Source of the DNA: Rhodospirillales bacterium
GTDB taxonomy: Bacteria > Pseudomonadota > Alphaproteobacteria > Rhodospirillales > UBA2165
Length of the DNA stretch: 64,000 bases
Assembly (NCBI GenBank): GCA_022823235.1
Contig: JAJDXO010000028.1
Span: forward strand, 41,287-105,286
Direction of reading: 5' to 3'
Both the position numbers and the translations under genes were made by a program. This document shows, piece by piece, positions 34,082-42,737 of this stretch. Each line of letters begins with the position of its first letter. The stretch's first letter is position 1. The notes under the pieces are model-generated. The model did no database searches and was not told the DNA's origin. It saw only the letters and a program-made list of their open reading frames with translations.

Positions 34082-36241
34082 ATGAAGAAAATGAACAAGA
34101 CCTTTATCGGTGCGCTGCTCGCCGGCAGCGTCGCGGGTTTTGCCGCCGCGCCGGCCCCGGCGCAGGCCGCCGGCGAGTTCGCCGCCGCGACGCCCTGGGC
34201 CGCCACGGAACAAACCAGAGTGCGGCTGGTTTCCGCCAAAACCGCCGTCGACGGCCAGGAAGCCGTGCAGTTGGGACTGCAGTTCAAGCTCAAGGAAAAC
34301 TGGAAGATTTACTGGCGCACCCCGGGAGACGCAGGCTATCCCCCGCGCATCGACTGGAGAAAGTCCGTCAACCTCAAGGAAACCGATTTCGCCTGGCCGG
34401 CGCCGGTGCGGTTCTCGGTCCTCGGCTTCGAAACCACCGGCTACAAGAAAGAAGTGGTCTTCCCCATCAAAGCCCGGGTCGAGGATCCGACCGAGCCGCT
34501 CAAGCTCCGGGCCAAGCTCGACTACTTGGCCTGTGACGACGTCTGCATCCCCTACCAGACAAACATCTCCCTCGATCTGCCGGCGGGGAACGGCGAGACC
34601 ACCGACCATGCCCACCTGATCGGCAAGTACCTCTCCCGGGTACCGGGCGACGGCTCGGCCCACGGCATCAGGATCGAAACCGCGGTCACCGGCGGCGAGT
34701 TGGGTCCGGCGAAGGACGACTTCCGGAAGGGCCTGGTGCGGGTGACGGCGCGATCCGACATCCCGTTCAGGTCGCCGGACATCTTCGTCGAAGGTCCGGA
34801 TACGATGATCTTCCACAAGCCCGACATCGAGGTGAGCGAGGGCGGCGCCGTTGCGACGGCGCGCATCCCGGTCGACGTGGAAGAGGGCTTCAAGCTCCAG
34901 CAGGCCAATCTGACCTTTACGCTGACGGATGGCCGGCGGGCGGCCGAACAACCGCTGACCGTCGAGCGCGGCGAGGCCGAACCCGCCGGCGGACCGGCGC
35001 TGCCGCTCTCGTTGCCGATCATCCTCGGCCTAGCGCTCATCGGCGGGCTGATCCTCAACCTGATGCCCTGCGTGCTGCCGGTGATATCGCTGAAGGTGCT
35101 GGGCGTGATCAGCCATGGCGGCGGCGAAAATCGGGCCGTGCGCACCAGCTTCCTGGCGACTTCGGCCGGGATCGTGTTCTCGTTCCTGGCCCTCGCGGCG
35201 GGGCTGGTGTCGCTCAAGCTGGCGGGGTCGGCGGTCGGTTGGGGCATCCAGTTCCAGCACCCTTGGTTCCTGGTGGCGCTGACCATCATCGTGACCCTGT
35301 TCGCCTATAACCTCTGGGGCATGTTCGAGATCAATCTGCCGGCCCGGTTCGCCGGCGTGCTCGGCGGCTCCCAACAGGGGGACCGGCATTCCATCGGCGG
35401 CCACTTCGCGACCGGCGCTTTCGCAACCCTGCTGGCGACGCCCTGCTCGGCGCCGTTCCTCGGCACCGCCGTCGGCTTCGCGCTCGCCGGCAGCATCGCC
35501 GATACCTTCGCCGTGTTCGCAGCCCTCGGGATCGGCATGGCGCTGCCGTTCCTGATCATCGCCGGGGTGCCGGCACTGGCCACCAGGCTGCCCAAGCCGG
35601 GCGCCTGGATGGTCCGGGTTAAGCAATTCATGGGCCTCGCGCTCGCCGCCACGACCCTGTGGCTGCTCTCGGTCCTCGCCGTGCAGGTGAGCCCGACCGC
35701 CGCCGTGATCATCGGCATCATCATGGCCGCCATCGGCGTCATCCTGTGGATGCGCGGCCGGATGGCGGAAACCGGCAGACGCGCCGCGATGGCCGGCCTC
35801 GCCGCCGCCATGTTGGCGGCCTTCCTGGTCCCCGGCCAGGTGGCGCCGCAGGCCGAACTCAACACCGTCAAGGAAGCCTACTGGGCCCCTTTCAAGCCCG
35901 AGCGAATCCCGCAGCTGGTCGCCGAGGGCAAGACGGTCTTCGTCGACATCACCGCCGAGTGGTGCATCACCTGCCAGGTCAACAAGGCCACCGTCCTCAA
36001 CCGGGGCGAGGTCAACGAGTTCCTCAGAGGGGACGAAGTGATCGCCATGCAGGGTGACTGGACCCGCCCGAACGAGACCATCTCCAAGTATCTGGCAAGC
36101 TTCAACCGCTTCGGCATCCCCTTCAATGCGGTCCACGGCCCCGGCGCGGAAAAGGGCATCGTGCTGCCCGAACTGCTCACCGCCGGCATCGTGCTCGGCG
36201 GTATCGAGAAGGCCTCCGGCGGCGTGCTGGCAGCGAAATAA
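34082..36241 (+). CDS. Protein-disulfide reductase of DsbD/ScsB type
   Basis: 719 residues. Signal peptide (MKKMNKTFIGALLAGSVAGF..AQA), an N-terminal periplasmic domain with the Cys pair in LACDDVCIPY, an eight-helix membrane domain with NLMPCVLPVISLKVLG and ATPCSAPFLGTAVGF, and a C-terminal thioredoxin domain with EWCITCQVNK. All three Cys pairs of the electron relay are present. It carries electrons from cytoplasmic thioredoxin to the periplasm. The long N-terminal domain is more like ScsB than E. coli DsbD. A peroxiredoxin gene follows. Confidence 0.92.
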   Translation: MKKMNKTFIGALLAGSVAGFAAAPAPAQAAGEFAAATPWAATEQTRVRLVSAKTAVDGQEAVQLGLQFKLKENWKIYWRTPGDAGYPPRIDWRKSVNLKETDFAWPAPVRFSVLGFETTGYKKEVVFPIKARVEDPTEPLKLRAKLDYLACDDVCIPYQTNISLDLPAGNGETTDHAHLIGKYLSRVPGDGSAHGIRIETAVTGGELGPAKDDFRKGLVRVTARSDIPFRSPDIFVEGPDTMIFHKPDIEVSEGGAVATARIPVDVEEGFKLQQANLTFTLTDGRRAAEQPLTVERGEAEPAGGPALPLSLPIILGLALIGGLILNLMPCVLPVISLKVLGVISHGGGENRAVRTSFLATSAGIVFSFLALAAGLVSLKLAGSAVGWGIQFQHPWFLVALTIIVTLFAYNLWGMFEINLPARFAGVLGGSQQGDRHSIGGHFATGAFATLLATPCSAPFLGTAVGFALAGSIADTFAVFAALGIGMALPFLIIAGVPALATRLPKPGAWMVRVKQFMGLALAATTLWLLSVLAVQVSPTAAVIIGIIMAAIGVILWMRGRMAETGRRAAMAGLAAAMLAAFLVPGQVAPQAELNTVKEAYWAPFKPERIPQLVAEGKTVFVDITAEWCITCQVNKATVLNRGEVNEFLRGDEVIAMQGDWTRPNETISKYLASFNRFGIPFNAVHGPGAEKGIVLPELLTAGIVLGGIEKASGGVLAAK

Positions 36242-36353
36242 CCGGCCGAACAACCCGACAAAAAAACCCCACTAAAATTGTCGCTGACGGTGGCGGGGCG
36301 GCGGCCTATAAAGACCCATCTTCCGAATACCTGACCATCAAGGACAAGACATC

Positions 36354-36836
36354 ATGGCACTCAGCGTTGGCGACACCATTCCCGCCGTCACCCTCCGGCA
36401 CAAAACCTCCGAAGGGATCGATGAAATCACCACCGATGAAATCTTCAAGGGCAAGAACATCGCTTTCTTCGCCGTGCCCGGCGCCTTCACGCCCACATGC
36501 TCGGCCCAACATCTGCCGAGCTTCGTGGACAATGCGGATGCGCTGAAGGCCAAGGGCGTCGACGGCATCGTTTGTCTGTCGGTCAACGATGCATTCGTCA
36601 TGGGCGCCTGGGGTGCCGCTCAGAACGTCGGCGATACGGTCCTCATGCTGGCCGACGGCAATGGCGAGTTTACCCAGGCCGTCGGTCTGGAATTGGACGG
36701 CTCCGGCTTCGGCCTCGGTCAGCGCTCCCAGCGCTACTCCATGTATGTGGAGGATGGCGTCGTCAGGCAGCTCAATATCGAGCCCGCCGGCTCCTTCGGC
36801 GAGAGCAGCGCCGAAACGCTTCTGGAGCAAATTTAA
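36354..36836 (+). CDS. Peroxiredoxin, Prx5-like
   Basis: 160 residues with no signal peptide. The active site is PGAFTPTCSAQHLP (peroxidatic Cys in the PxxxTxxC motif); WGAAQNVGDTVLMLADGNGEF and GLGQRSQRYSMYVEDGVV are typical of the Prx5/AhpC-related group. It reduces hydrogen peroxide and organic peroxides using glutathione/glutaredoxin or thioredoxin. A terminator lies 44 bases after the stop. Confidence 0.94.
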   Translation: MALSVGDTIPAVTLRHKTSEGIDEITTDEIFKGKNIAFFAVPGAFTPTCSAQHLPSFVDNADALKAKGVDGIVCLSVNDAFVMGAWGAAQNVGDTVLMLADGNGEFTQAVGLELDGSGFGLGQRSQRYSMYVEDGVVRQLNIEPAGSFGESSAETLLEQI

Positions 36837-36880
36837 GAAACCCAGAAAAACTCATAAAACTCGCGTCCAGCGAGGGAAAC

Positions 36881-36909
36881 GGGCGGTCCGGCGGGACCGC
36901 CCTTTTTTT
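36881..36909 (+). terminator. Rho-independent terminator after the peroxiredoxin gene
   Basis: A perfect 9-bp stem GGGCGGTCC/GGACCGCCC with a 4-nt loop, followed by seven T. Confidence 0.95.
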
Positions 36910-36917
36910 GCCGGACG

Positions 36918-37808
36918 CTAGTATTGTGCCGTTGCCGCCCGATGTTCCTTCCGGAGATTGTAGTAGTTGCCGGCGAAGATGATCAGGGCGCCCGACAGCA
37001 CCCACAGTTCCAACGCCTCGTCATAGAGGAAGAACCCGATCACGGCGATAAACGGCAGGCGGAGGAAGTCGATCGGCATCGCAATCGTGGCGTCCGCGAG
37101 GGTGAGGGCGCGGGCCATGCAGTAATGAGCAAACATCCCGGTAGTTCCGATCACCACCAGAAACGGAACATCCTCGAGAGTTGGATTAACCCAGTCGAAG
37201 GTCGCCGGAATAAGCCCCAGCGGCAGCTGAATGATCGACATCATGATCAGGATGGTGAGCGGAGATTCGGTGCGCGTCAGGCTCTTGGTGCAGGTGAGGG
37301 ACCCGCCGAACCCCACTGCGCCGATCAGCATGATCCAGGTGCCCACGTGGATTTCCTCGAATCCGGGCCGGACGATGAGCAGAATGCCCGTGAAGCCCGC
37401 CGCGACGGCGATCAGTTTGCCCCCCGTCAGCTTTTCGCCCAGAAATACCGTGGCAAGAATCAGGACCCATATGGGGACGGTGAACTCGATAGCGAACACT
37501 TCGGCCAAGGGCAGCATGCCGACGGCCACCACCCAGGAAAACTGACCGACGAAATGAACGAGGTTGCGGAAGATATGGAACCCAAGCCGCTGGGTTCGCA
37601 TGGGCTGCCAGTCGGCGCGCCAGGCAAGAAACAGCAGGACCGGAAGGCCAAGCGCACCTCGCCAGAAGACAATCTCGAAAGAACCCATGGTGTCGTGCAG
37701 CTCGCGGACGCCGATGGCCATGGCGCTGAACGACAGCAGCGCGCCGACCATCCAGGCACACGCCCTGATGATGGCACGGGGGTCCTGCTGAGGGAGTGTC
37801 TCACTCAT
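36918..37808 (-). CDS. DMT superfamily transporter (EamA repeats)
   Basis: 296 residues, about ten helices in two EamA halves. SMAIGVRELHDTMGSFEIVFWRGALGLPVLL in the first half and PFLVVIGTTGMFAHYCMARALTLADATIAMPIDFLRLPFIAVIG in the second are typical of the family. Such proteins export metabolites or amino acids; the substrate cannot be told. It is convergent with the peroxiredoxin gene across the terminator. Confidence 0.92.
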   Translation of the reverse strand: MSETLPQQDPRAIIRACAWMVGALLSFSAMAIGVRELHDTMGSFEIVFWRGALGLPVLLFLAWRADWQPMRTQRLGFHIFRNLVHFVGQFSWVVAVGMLPLAEVFAIEFTVPIWVLILATVFLGEKLTGGKLIAVAAGFTGILLIVRPGFEEIHVGTWIMLIGAVGFGGSLTCTKSLTRTESPLTILIMMSIIQLPLGLIPATFDWVNPTLEDVPFLVVIGTTGMFAHYCMARALTLADATIAMPIDFLRLPFIAVIGFFLYDEALELWVLSGALIIFAGNYYNLRKEHRAATAQY

Positions 37809-37839
37809 CCAGGAAAGCAGCGGTTCCGGGCGCCGTGGA

Positions 37840-38409
37840 TCAGACCCGCTCCGACAACCAGATGGCGAGACGGGAGCCAGCCTTGATGGCGGCGGTCAGG
37901 GGCTCATAGCCCGGCGCCTTTTCGGCATCGTGTTCGAGGGCGGTTTCCCGGTGCTCGGCCTCCTCGGCGCCGAATCTCTCGACGATCCCGGTCAGCTCGG
38001 GATCGCCTTCGCGTTCCAGGCGGACGGCCTGGCCGGCGTAATGCGCCTCGATCACCTCCTCGACGGCCACCGTGCAGGCCATGGCCGCCTCGCGCCCCAT
38101 CAGCGCCGTCCCCGCGCCCAAGGCAAACCCCGCCACATGCCAGATAGGCGTCAGCACGGTCGGCCGCACGCGACGGCGCACCATCAGTTCATTGAAGGTT
38201 TCGAGATGCCGTTCCTCGACGGCGGCCATCTCGCGAAGTACCGGGCCGTCCTTCGACTGTCCGAGAACCGCCAACTGCCCTTCATAGATTCGCTTGGCGC
38301 CGTACTCGCCTGCCTGATCGACGCGGATCATCCGGGCGAGCATTTCGTCCCGCGGCGGATCGCCGGGCATTCGTGAAAATCGCTTGGCGCGTTTGGCCGC
38401 CGTATTCAC
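37840..38409 (-). CDS. coq7: Demethoxyubiquinone hydroxylase Coq7
   Basis: 189 residues from a GTG overlapping the dsbB stop by 4 bases. The diiron carboxylate ligands appear as DQAGEYGAKRIYEGQ, ExxH in VEERHLETF, EEVIEAHY and ExxH in AEEAEHRETA. The reaction is hydroxylation of demethoxyubiquinone in ubiquinone biosynthesis. The short bacterial/mitochondrial Coq7 form is typical of alphaproteobacteria. Confidence 0.95.
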   Translation of the reverse strand: MNTAAKRAKRFSRMPGDPPRDEMLARMIRVDQAGEYGAKRIYEGQLAVLGQSKDGPVLREMAAVEERHLETFNELMVRRRVRPTVLTPIWHVAGFALGAGTALMGREAAMACTVAVEEVIEAHYAGQAVRLEREGDPELTGIVERFGAEEAEHRETALEHDAEKAPGYEPLTAAIKAGSRLAIWLSERV

Positions 38410-38903
38410 GCGGACCTCCCTCCATCCATCCGGCGCGCAGCGAACAGGCAGACCGCGGCCAGTACCAGGGATACGGCCATATTGTAGGTGGCCATGGAGA
38501 CCCCGAAAAGCGTCCAGTCGATTTCATCGCACGGTTTCACCGGTTTCAAATCCCGCAAGCCGGCGCGGAAATTCTCGAAATTGGCCGGAATGTCGGTCAC
38601 GCCGCCGCAGCCGGCAGCCGACTGCCACCAGTGCTGCTCCACCCCGACGTGATAGAGCGCAACGCCCGCGCCCGTGGCAAACACCAATCCGGTCAGCACC
38701 GCGAGATGAGCACGGTTGATCATCGTGACCCAGATCCCGACGGCGCCCAGAAACAGCACCGCCGCATACGGAACCCGCTGATAGATACACAACACGCAGG
38801 GCTCGAGATCGAAGGCAAACTGCGAAATTAGAGCAGCCCCGAGCGCGCCCAGCGCCGCGAGCGTCATCAATGGAAACAGGTTGCGTGAAACAAGACCGGC
38901 CAT
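38406..38903 (-). CDS. dsbB: Disulfide bond formation protein DsbB
   Basis: 165 residues, four helices. The first redox pair is CVLCIYQRVPY; the second lies in the periplasmic loop between CGGVTDIP and KPCDEIDWTLFG. It passes electrons from DsbA to ubiquinone; the neighbouring coq7 gene makes ubiquinone, so the pairing is sensible. The DsbD-like reductase 2 kb away serves the opposite, reducing branch. Confidence 0.94.
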   Translation of the reverse strand: MAGLVSRNLFPLMTLAALGALGAALISQFAFDLEPCVLCIYQRVPYAAVLFLGAVGIWVTMINRAHLAVLTGLVFATGAGVALYHVGVEQHWWQSAAGCGGVTDIPANFENFRAGLRDLKPVKPCDEIDWTLFGVSMATYNMAVSLVLAAVCLFAARRMDGGRSA

Positions 38904-38920
38904 GAGACCGGATTAAAGGC

Positions 38921-39502
38921 CTAGATAACGAACTTGACCAGTACGAAACCGCTGACCAGCAGGATCACGAAGATCACAAACAGAAAACCGAGCCGCTTTT
39001 CGATAAAGGCGCGGATGGGCTCGCCGAAGTACCACAGCAACCCGGCAACGATGAAGAAGCGCAAGCCGCGGGCAAGGATGGAGGCAATGGTAAACACCAC
39101 GAGGTCCAGCCCCGTGACGCCCGAGAGGATGGTGATCACCTTGTAGGGAAACGGCGTCAGGCCGGCGATGAAGACCGCCCAGGCGCCCCAATCGTTGTAA
39201 TAGGCGCGGAACTCGTCGAAGCGCTCGGCATAGCCGTAGAAATTGAGCACCGGACTGCCCACCTGATCGAACAACAGGGCGCCGATGGCGTACCCGAATA
39301 TGCCGCCGAGGACGCTTGCCGCCGTGCAGACGAAGGCTATCTTCCAGGCCTTTTCCCGCGCCGCCAGCACCATCGGGATGATCAGGACATCCGGCGGGAT
39401 CGGAAAGACGGAGCTCTCGACGAAGGACACCAGCGCCAGCGCCAAGAGCGCGTGCCTGTGCCCGGCGAGGTCGAGGGTCCAGTCGTAGAGGCGGCGAAGC
39501 AT
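38921..39502 (-). CDS. YqaA/DedA-like (VTT domain) membrane protein
   Basis: 193 residues from the ATG at 39502; the track extension to 39613 is not supported. SFVESSVFPIPPDVLIIPMVLA and GGIFGYAIGALLFDQVG, then AGLTPFPYKVITILSGVTGL, are VTT-domain motifs with the re-entrant-loop prolines. DedA-superfamily proteins are lipid scramblases or flippases. The start region is within 80 bases of the divergent hydrolase gene. Confidence 0.9.
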   Translation of the reverse strand: MLRRLYDWTLDLAGHRHALLALALVSFVESSVFPIPPDVLIIPMVLAAREKAWKIAFVCTAASVLGGIFGYAIGALLFDQVGSPVLNFYGYAERFDEFRAYYNDWGAWAVFIAGLTPFPYKVITILSGVTGLDLVVFTIASILARGLRFFIVAGLLWYFGEPIRAFIEKRLGFLFVIFVILLVSGFVLVKFVI

Positions 39503-39581
39503 GCGGCTTGCTATCCGATTCTCAGGCCCAGGGCAAATCACGCGCCCGGACGCCGGCGGGGCTTTCGAAGCCTCTCGGACA

Positions 39582-40463
39582 ATGTCAAAATTAGGGATGG
39601 CCCAGGACATCATTTATGGCGGCTACACACAGGCCGAGCTCGACCGGCAGTACGATCAGGCAACGCTTGTTCCGGACAACACGCCCTATATGGAGGCCGA
39701 GGCCGAAAAATCCGCCGCCGCGAAACAGGCGTTCGATTGCGCGCTGGACGTGGCCTACGGGACCGGGCCGAGGGAGGTGATGGATGTCTACGGCACCGGG
39801 GGCGGAAGCAAGCCGATATTCGTATTTTTTCACGGCGGCGCCTGGCGCCGGGGATCGAAGGATCAGGCCGGGGGCGCCGCGCATTTGGTTGTTCCGGCCG
39901 GCGGCCTCCATGTCTCGGTGGAGTTCGGCCTGGCGCCGGTTACCACGCTGGACGTGATCCTGGACCAGTGCCGCCGGGCGATCGCTCACGTCTACCATCA
40001 CGCCCCGGAATTCGGCGGCGATCCGTCACGCATTCATCTTGGCGGCATATCTTCCGGCGCGCACCTGGCCGCCGCCGCCTGCCTGGCCGACTGGTCCGGG
40101 TACGGTTGCCCCTCGGACGTCATCAACGGCCTGACGCTCGTTAGCGGGCCCTACGACCTGGCGCCGGTAAAACTGAGCGCCCGGAACGAATATCTGTTCC
40201 TCGACGATGCAACGGTCGAGCGAAATACGCCGAACCGCCACCTCGACCGGCTGCCCGGGGACGTGACGGTGGCCTGGGGCGGTCGTGAGCTCGAAGAATT
40301 TCAACGGCAGGGCAAGGCGCTGGCCGGAATGCTGGCCGATGCGGGGCACGGGGTCACGACCTGCTTTCTGGCCGAGTGCAACCATTTTGAGATGGCGGCG
40401 CAAATCCATACGGCGGGCAGTCCCATCGCATCGGCCGTACTGTCCCAGATGGGATTGGACTGA
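39582..40463 (+). CDS. Alpha/beta hydrolase, kynurenine formamidase/esterase-like
   Basis: About 293 residues from the ATG at 39582 (the ATG at 39597 is also possible; the track start at 39501 overlaps the divergent gene). The oxyanion motif is FFHGGAWRRGSKD, the nucleophile GGISSGAHLAAA and the catalytic His NHFEMA. These match the arylformamidase/lipase-type alpha/beta hydrolases. The 3' end and flank of this gene are repeated at 42577-42737 beside tRNA-Leu, marking it as the original neighbour of the tRNA. Confidence 0.85.
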   Translation: MSKLGMAQDIIYGGYTQAELDRQYDQATLVPDNTPYMEAEAEKSAAAKQAFDCALDVAYGTGPREVMDVYGTGGGSKPIFVFFHGGAWRRGSKDQAGGAAHLVVPAGGLHVSVEFGLAPVTTLDVILDQCRRAIAHVYHHAPEFGGDPSRIHLGGISSGAHLAAAACLADWSGYGCPSDVINGLTLVSGPYDLAPVKLSARNEYLFLDDATVERNTPNRHLDRLPGDVTVAWGGRELEEFQRQGKALAGMLADAGHGVTTCFLAECNHFEMAAQIHTAGSPIASAVLSQMGLD

Positions 40464-40554
40464 TCGAGCGCTTGGACGCCGGACCACCTGAGCGATTGAC
40501 CCCGACGCATCGGCGACTATCATCCGGCGTCGCCGCGGGCGTGGCGGAATTGGT
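40422..40554. repeat. Left direct repeat: hydrolase 3' end to first 20 bases of tRNA-Leu
   Basis: 133 bases aligned without gaps to 42605-42737; I count 9 mismatches (124/133 identical). It covers the last 14 codons of the hydrolase, the spacer and the first 20 bases of the tRNA-Leu sequence (GCGGGCGTGGCGGAATTGGT, 40535-40554), after which similarity stops abruptly. Confidence 0.92.
40535..40554 (+). pseudogene. Truncated tRNA-Leu, 5' fragment
   Basis: Identical to the first 20 bases of the intact tRNA-Leu at 42718. No D-arm completion, anticodon or T-arm follows. Confidence 0.85.
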
Positions 40555-40724
40555 TGGGCCATGCCCATCTGTGGGCAGATTATCCGCGTATCCACGACTA
40601 CGCGTATCGCATGTACCAACGTCCAGCCACGATTATTGAGTGCCTTACCCGATGCCGTGCTCACCGCATACGACAGATGTGGTCAGGGCCGCATAACGGC
40701 AAGAAAATATGGGAGGTTGGATAG

Positions 40725-41627
40725 ATGACAATCGCATTTGAACAAGAATGGGAACTTTATCATTACAGTGAATCCTTATGCTCCCAAAAAGCAAGATTGG
40801 GTTTGGCGGAAAAGGGGGTGGATTATAAGTCCCACCACATCGTTATTTGCGACGTCGCCGAAAAATGCCAGAATCTGAAACCCGACTACCTGAGGGTAAA
40901 TCCCAAGGGGATCGTGCCGACCCTAGTCCATAAGGGCACACCGGTTTACGACGCCCATCGAATTGTCAAATACGTGGATGAACAATGCTATGACAGTGGC
41001 ACCCGGCTGTGGCCCGAGGACGAAATTCGGCAACAAATAGCCGCCCATTGGTTCGATGAAGGCATGCTGGACGAAAACGGTCGCTACGGTTCTACGTTTG
41101 GCCTGGCCATTCCCATTCTTAGCCACCCCATTCTGGCGCAGACTCTCAACCGGCAACCCTTAGAACTGGTGGAGGATAAGTTTCGGCACCACCCCTTGGA
41201 GTCTCGGGGCAAGCGTTTTATTGCATTGCGTCGCGATGGCACAGCTTTCCCGCCTAAGGTAACGACAACTGCCCTTGGGAGTATTTGCCGCGGACTTCAG
41301 GAAATTAACCATCTCCTGGATCGATTTGGAGGACCTTATCTTCTGGGTGAATTCACATTACCCGACATAACCATGATGGCTTGCTTTCACCGGCTCGAAG
41401 ATGTGCGGATGACTGACCTTCTTTATCATGAGGCGGTACCATTGGTTGGTGGCTATTGGCAGCGGTTACAGGAGCGGCCGAGCTACAGAGACGCTGTCAT
41501 CGCCTGGCACGATGACGTGAACTGGCGGTCTGCCCTGATTGAAATATTCGGTGACAAAAAATCACCGCGCCTCAGGGAAGCTTTTTCGATTATGGACTCC
41601 GTTCAAAGGAAAGGCGTTTACGAATGA
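40725..41627 (+). CDS. Glutathione S-transferase family protein in the tRNA-Leu island
   Basis: 300 residues. GGGAGG lies 8 bases before the ATG. The thioredoxin-like N-terminal domain reads LYHYSESLCSQKARLGLAEKGV with NPKGIVPTLVHKG (cis-Pro loop) and YDAHRIVKYVDEQ; the C-terminal helical domain is long and includes GGPYLLGEFTLPDITMMACFHRLED. Codon use and G+C differ from neighbours, a sign of transfer. It overlaps the following dehalogenase-like gene by 4 bases. GST relatives of this size include catabolic dechlorinases and beta-etherases; which reaction applies is unknown. Confidence 0.85.
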   Translation: MTIAFEQEWELYHYSESLCSQKARLGLAEKGVDYKSHHIVICDVAEKCQNLKPDYLRVNPKGIVPTLVHKGTPVYDAHRIVKYVDEQCYDSGTRLWPEDEIRQQIAAHWFDEGMLDENGRYGSTFGLAIPILSHPILAQTLNRQPLELVEDKFRHHPLESRGKRFIALRRDGTAFPPKVTTTALGSICRGLQEINHLLDRFGGPYLLGEFTLPDITMMACFHRLEDVRMTDLLYHEAVPLVGGYWQRLQERPSYRDAVIAWHDDVNWRSALIEIFGDKKSPRLREAFSIMDSVQRKGVYE

Positions 41628-42562
41628 TACCTTCAAACGAGACATTTGATGGCACGTGGCCCTTCCGACCTCGTTTTTTCGATGGAACCGGCTTTAATCA
41701 ACATTATGTCGATGAAGGTCAGGGGGATCCGATCATCTGCCTTCATGGCGAACCCACTTGGGGGTACCTGTACCGCAGCTTCATTAAACCATTATCGGAA
41801 ACCAATCGTGTCATCGTGCCTGACCATATGGGTTTTGGAAAAAGTGAAACGCCCCAAGATCGAATATATACCATCAAGACCCACGCGGAGAATCTAGAGG
41901 CATTGGTGAAACATTTGGACCTCACCAATATTACATTGGTGATGCAGGATTGGGGTGGGTCGATTGGCGCAGGTTTCACTTTGCGGAATTCAGAGCGCGT
42001 GAAACGCCTCTGCCTTCTTAACACAGCATGTGGATACGGCGGCACTGGGAGAGGTATGATCGAGGATGATAGTCCCGACCGACTCAAACGCAAATTCACC
42101 CCTTGGTTCGAGTATGTGAAAAGCCACTATGACGCAGGCACCTATCACGACATAGTTGGCGACCTGGGAAACCACGTCCTGAGCGTGATGAAGACGGTCG
42201 GATTTCAAAACACCGCCCAAGTGGATGATACTTGGATTCGTGCATACAGCACCCCGTTTCCAACAAGGGAGGAATGCATAGGGGCCATCGAGTTCCCGCT
42301 GGATGCATTGGAAGGTCGAATCTTGGCCTATCGCGAAGAAGGTATGCCACTGGTCGACAAATTGAGAGCCAAGCCCGCAATGCTTGCCGTGGGCATGATG
42401 GATGGGGCCATCGATCCCGAAGTTCAATTTGCTGATTTCAAGGCATTGTTCCCCGATGGACCTATCGTCCGCCTGCCCAACGCAGGTCACTACTGTCAGG
42501 AAGATGCGCCGGAAACCCTTGTTGCCCTAATCCAACAGTTCATCCAGATGACGGGCAACTGA
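41624..42562 (+). CDS. Haloalkane-dehalogenase-like alpha/beta hydrolase
   Basis: 312 residues. HGEPTWGYLYR (41-51) and MQDWGGSIGAG with a candidate nucleophile Asp109 followed by Trp110 match the DhlA-type haloalkane dehalogenases. The general base is probably His289 (NAGHYCQED), with Asp260 or Asp264 as the acid. Such enzymes hydrolyse carbon-halogen bonds to an alcohol and halide. A relative such as an epoxide hydrolase is less likely because of the HGEPTW and DWGG pattern. The gene is low in G+C and translationally coupled to the GST gene. Confidence 0.83.
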   Translation: MIPSNETFDGTWPFRPRFFDGTGFNQHYVDEGQGDPIICLHGEPTWGYLYRSFIKPLSETNRVIVPDHMGFGKSETPQDRIYTIKTHAENLEALVKHLDLTNITLVMQDWGGSIGAGFTLRNSERVKRLCLLNTACGYGGTGRGMIEDDSPDRLKRKFTPWFEYVKSHYDAGTYHDIVGDLGNHVLSVMKTVGFQNTAQVDDTWIRAYSTPFPTREECIGAIEFPLDALEGRILAYREEGMPLVDKLRAKPAMLAVGMMDGAIDPEVQFADFKALFPDGPIVRLPNAGHYCQEDAPETLVALIQQFIQMTGN

Positions 42563-42576
42563 GAGCACTGTTTCGC

Positions 42577-42647
42577 TTGCCGGATTGGTCCGGGTACGCG
42601 GTTGCCCATCGCATCGGCCGCTCTGGCCCAGATGGGATTGGACTGAT
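42577..42647 (+). pseudogene. Decayed 3' end of the kynurenine-formamidase-like hydrolase
   Basis: GATTGGTCCGGGTACG matches 40089-40104 inside the intact hydrolase (GACTGGTCCGGGTACG), then the sequence jumps, at a shared GCCC-TCG stretch, to the gene's last codons (match to 40422 onwards). About 310 bases are missing in between. The remnant ends at a TGA equivalent to the intact gene's stop. Confidence 0.75.
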
Positions 42648-42737
42648 CGAGCGCTTGGACGCCTGGACACCTGAGCGATTGACCCGAACGCATCGGCGGC
42701 TATCATCCGGCGTCGCCGCGGGCGTGGCGGAATTGGT
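42605..42737. repeat. Right direct repeat: decayed hydrolase end to start of tRNA-Leu
   Basis: Partner of 40422-40554. It runs into the complete tRNA-Leu gene. Confidence 0.92.

Larger units (their letters stand above)
40555..42604. other. Inserted low-G+C segment (two-gene island)
   Basis: The segment between the direct repeats carries the GST and dehalogenase-like genes. Its base composition is visibly lower than its surroundings: the line starting 40741 has 22 G+C of 60 and that starting 41821 has 24 of 60. No integrase, transposase or terminal inverted repeat was found. Positions 42577-42604 already hold decayed hydrolase sequence. Confidence 0.75.

Noticed and set aside
40555-40724. Integrase or attachment-site remnant in the left part of the island
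   Set aside because: No tyrosine-recombinase frame, no transposase and no terminal inverted repeat could be found; only small local hairpins such as GCCCA/TGGGC.
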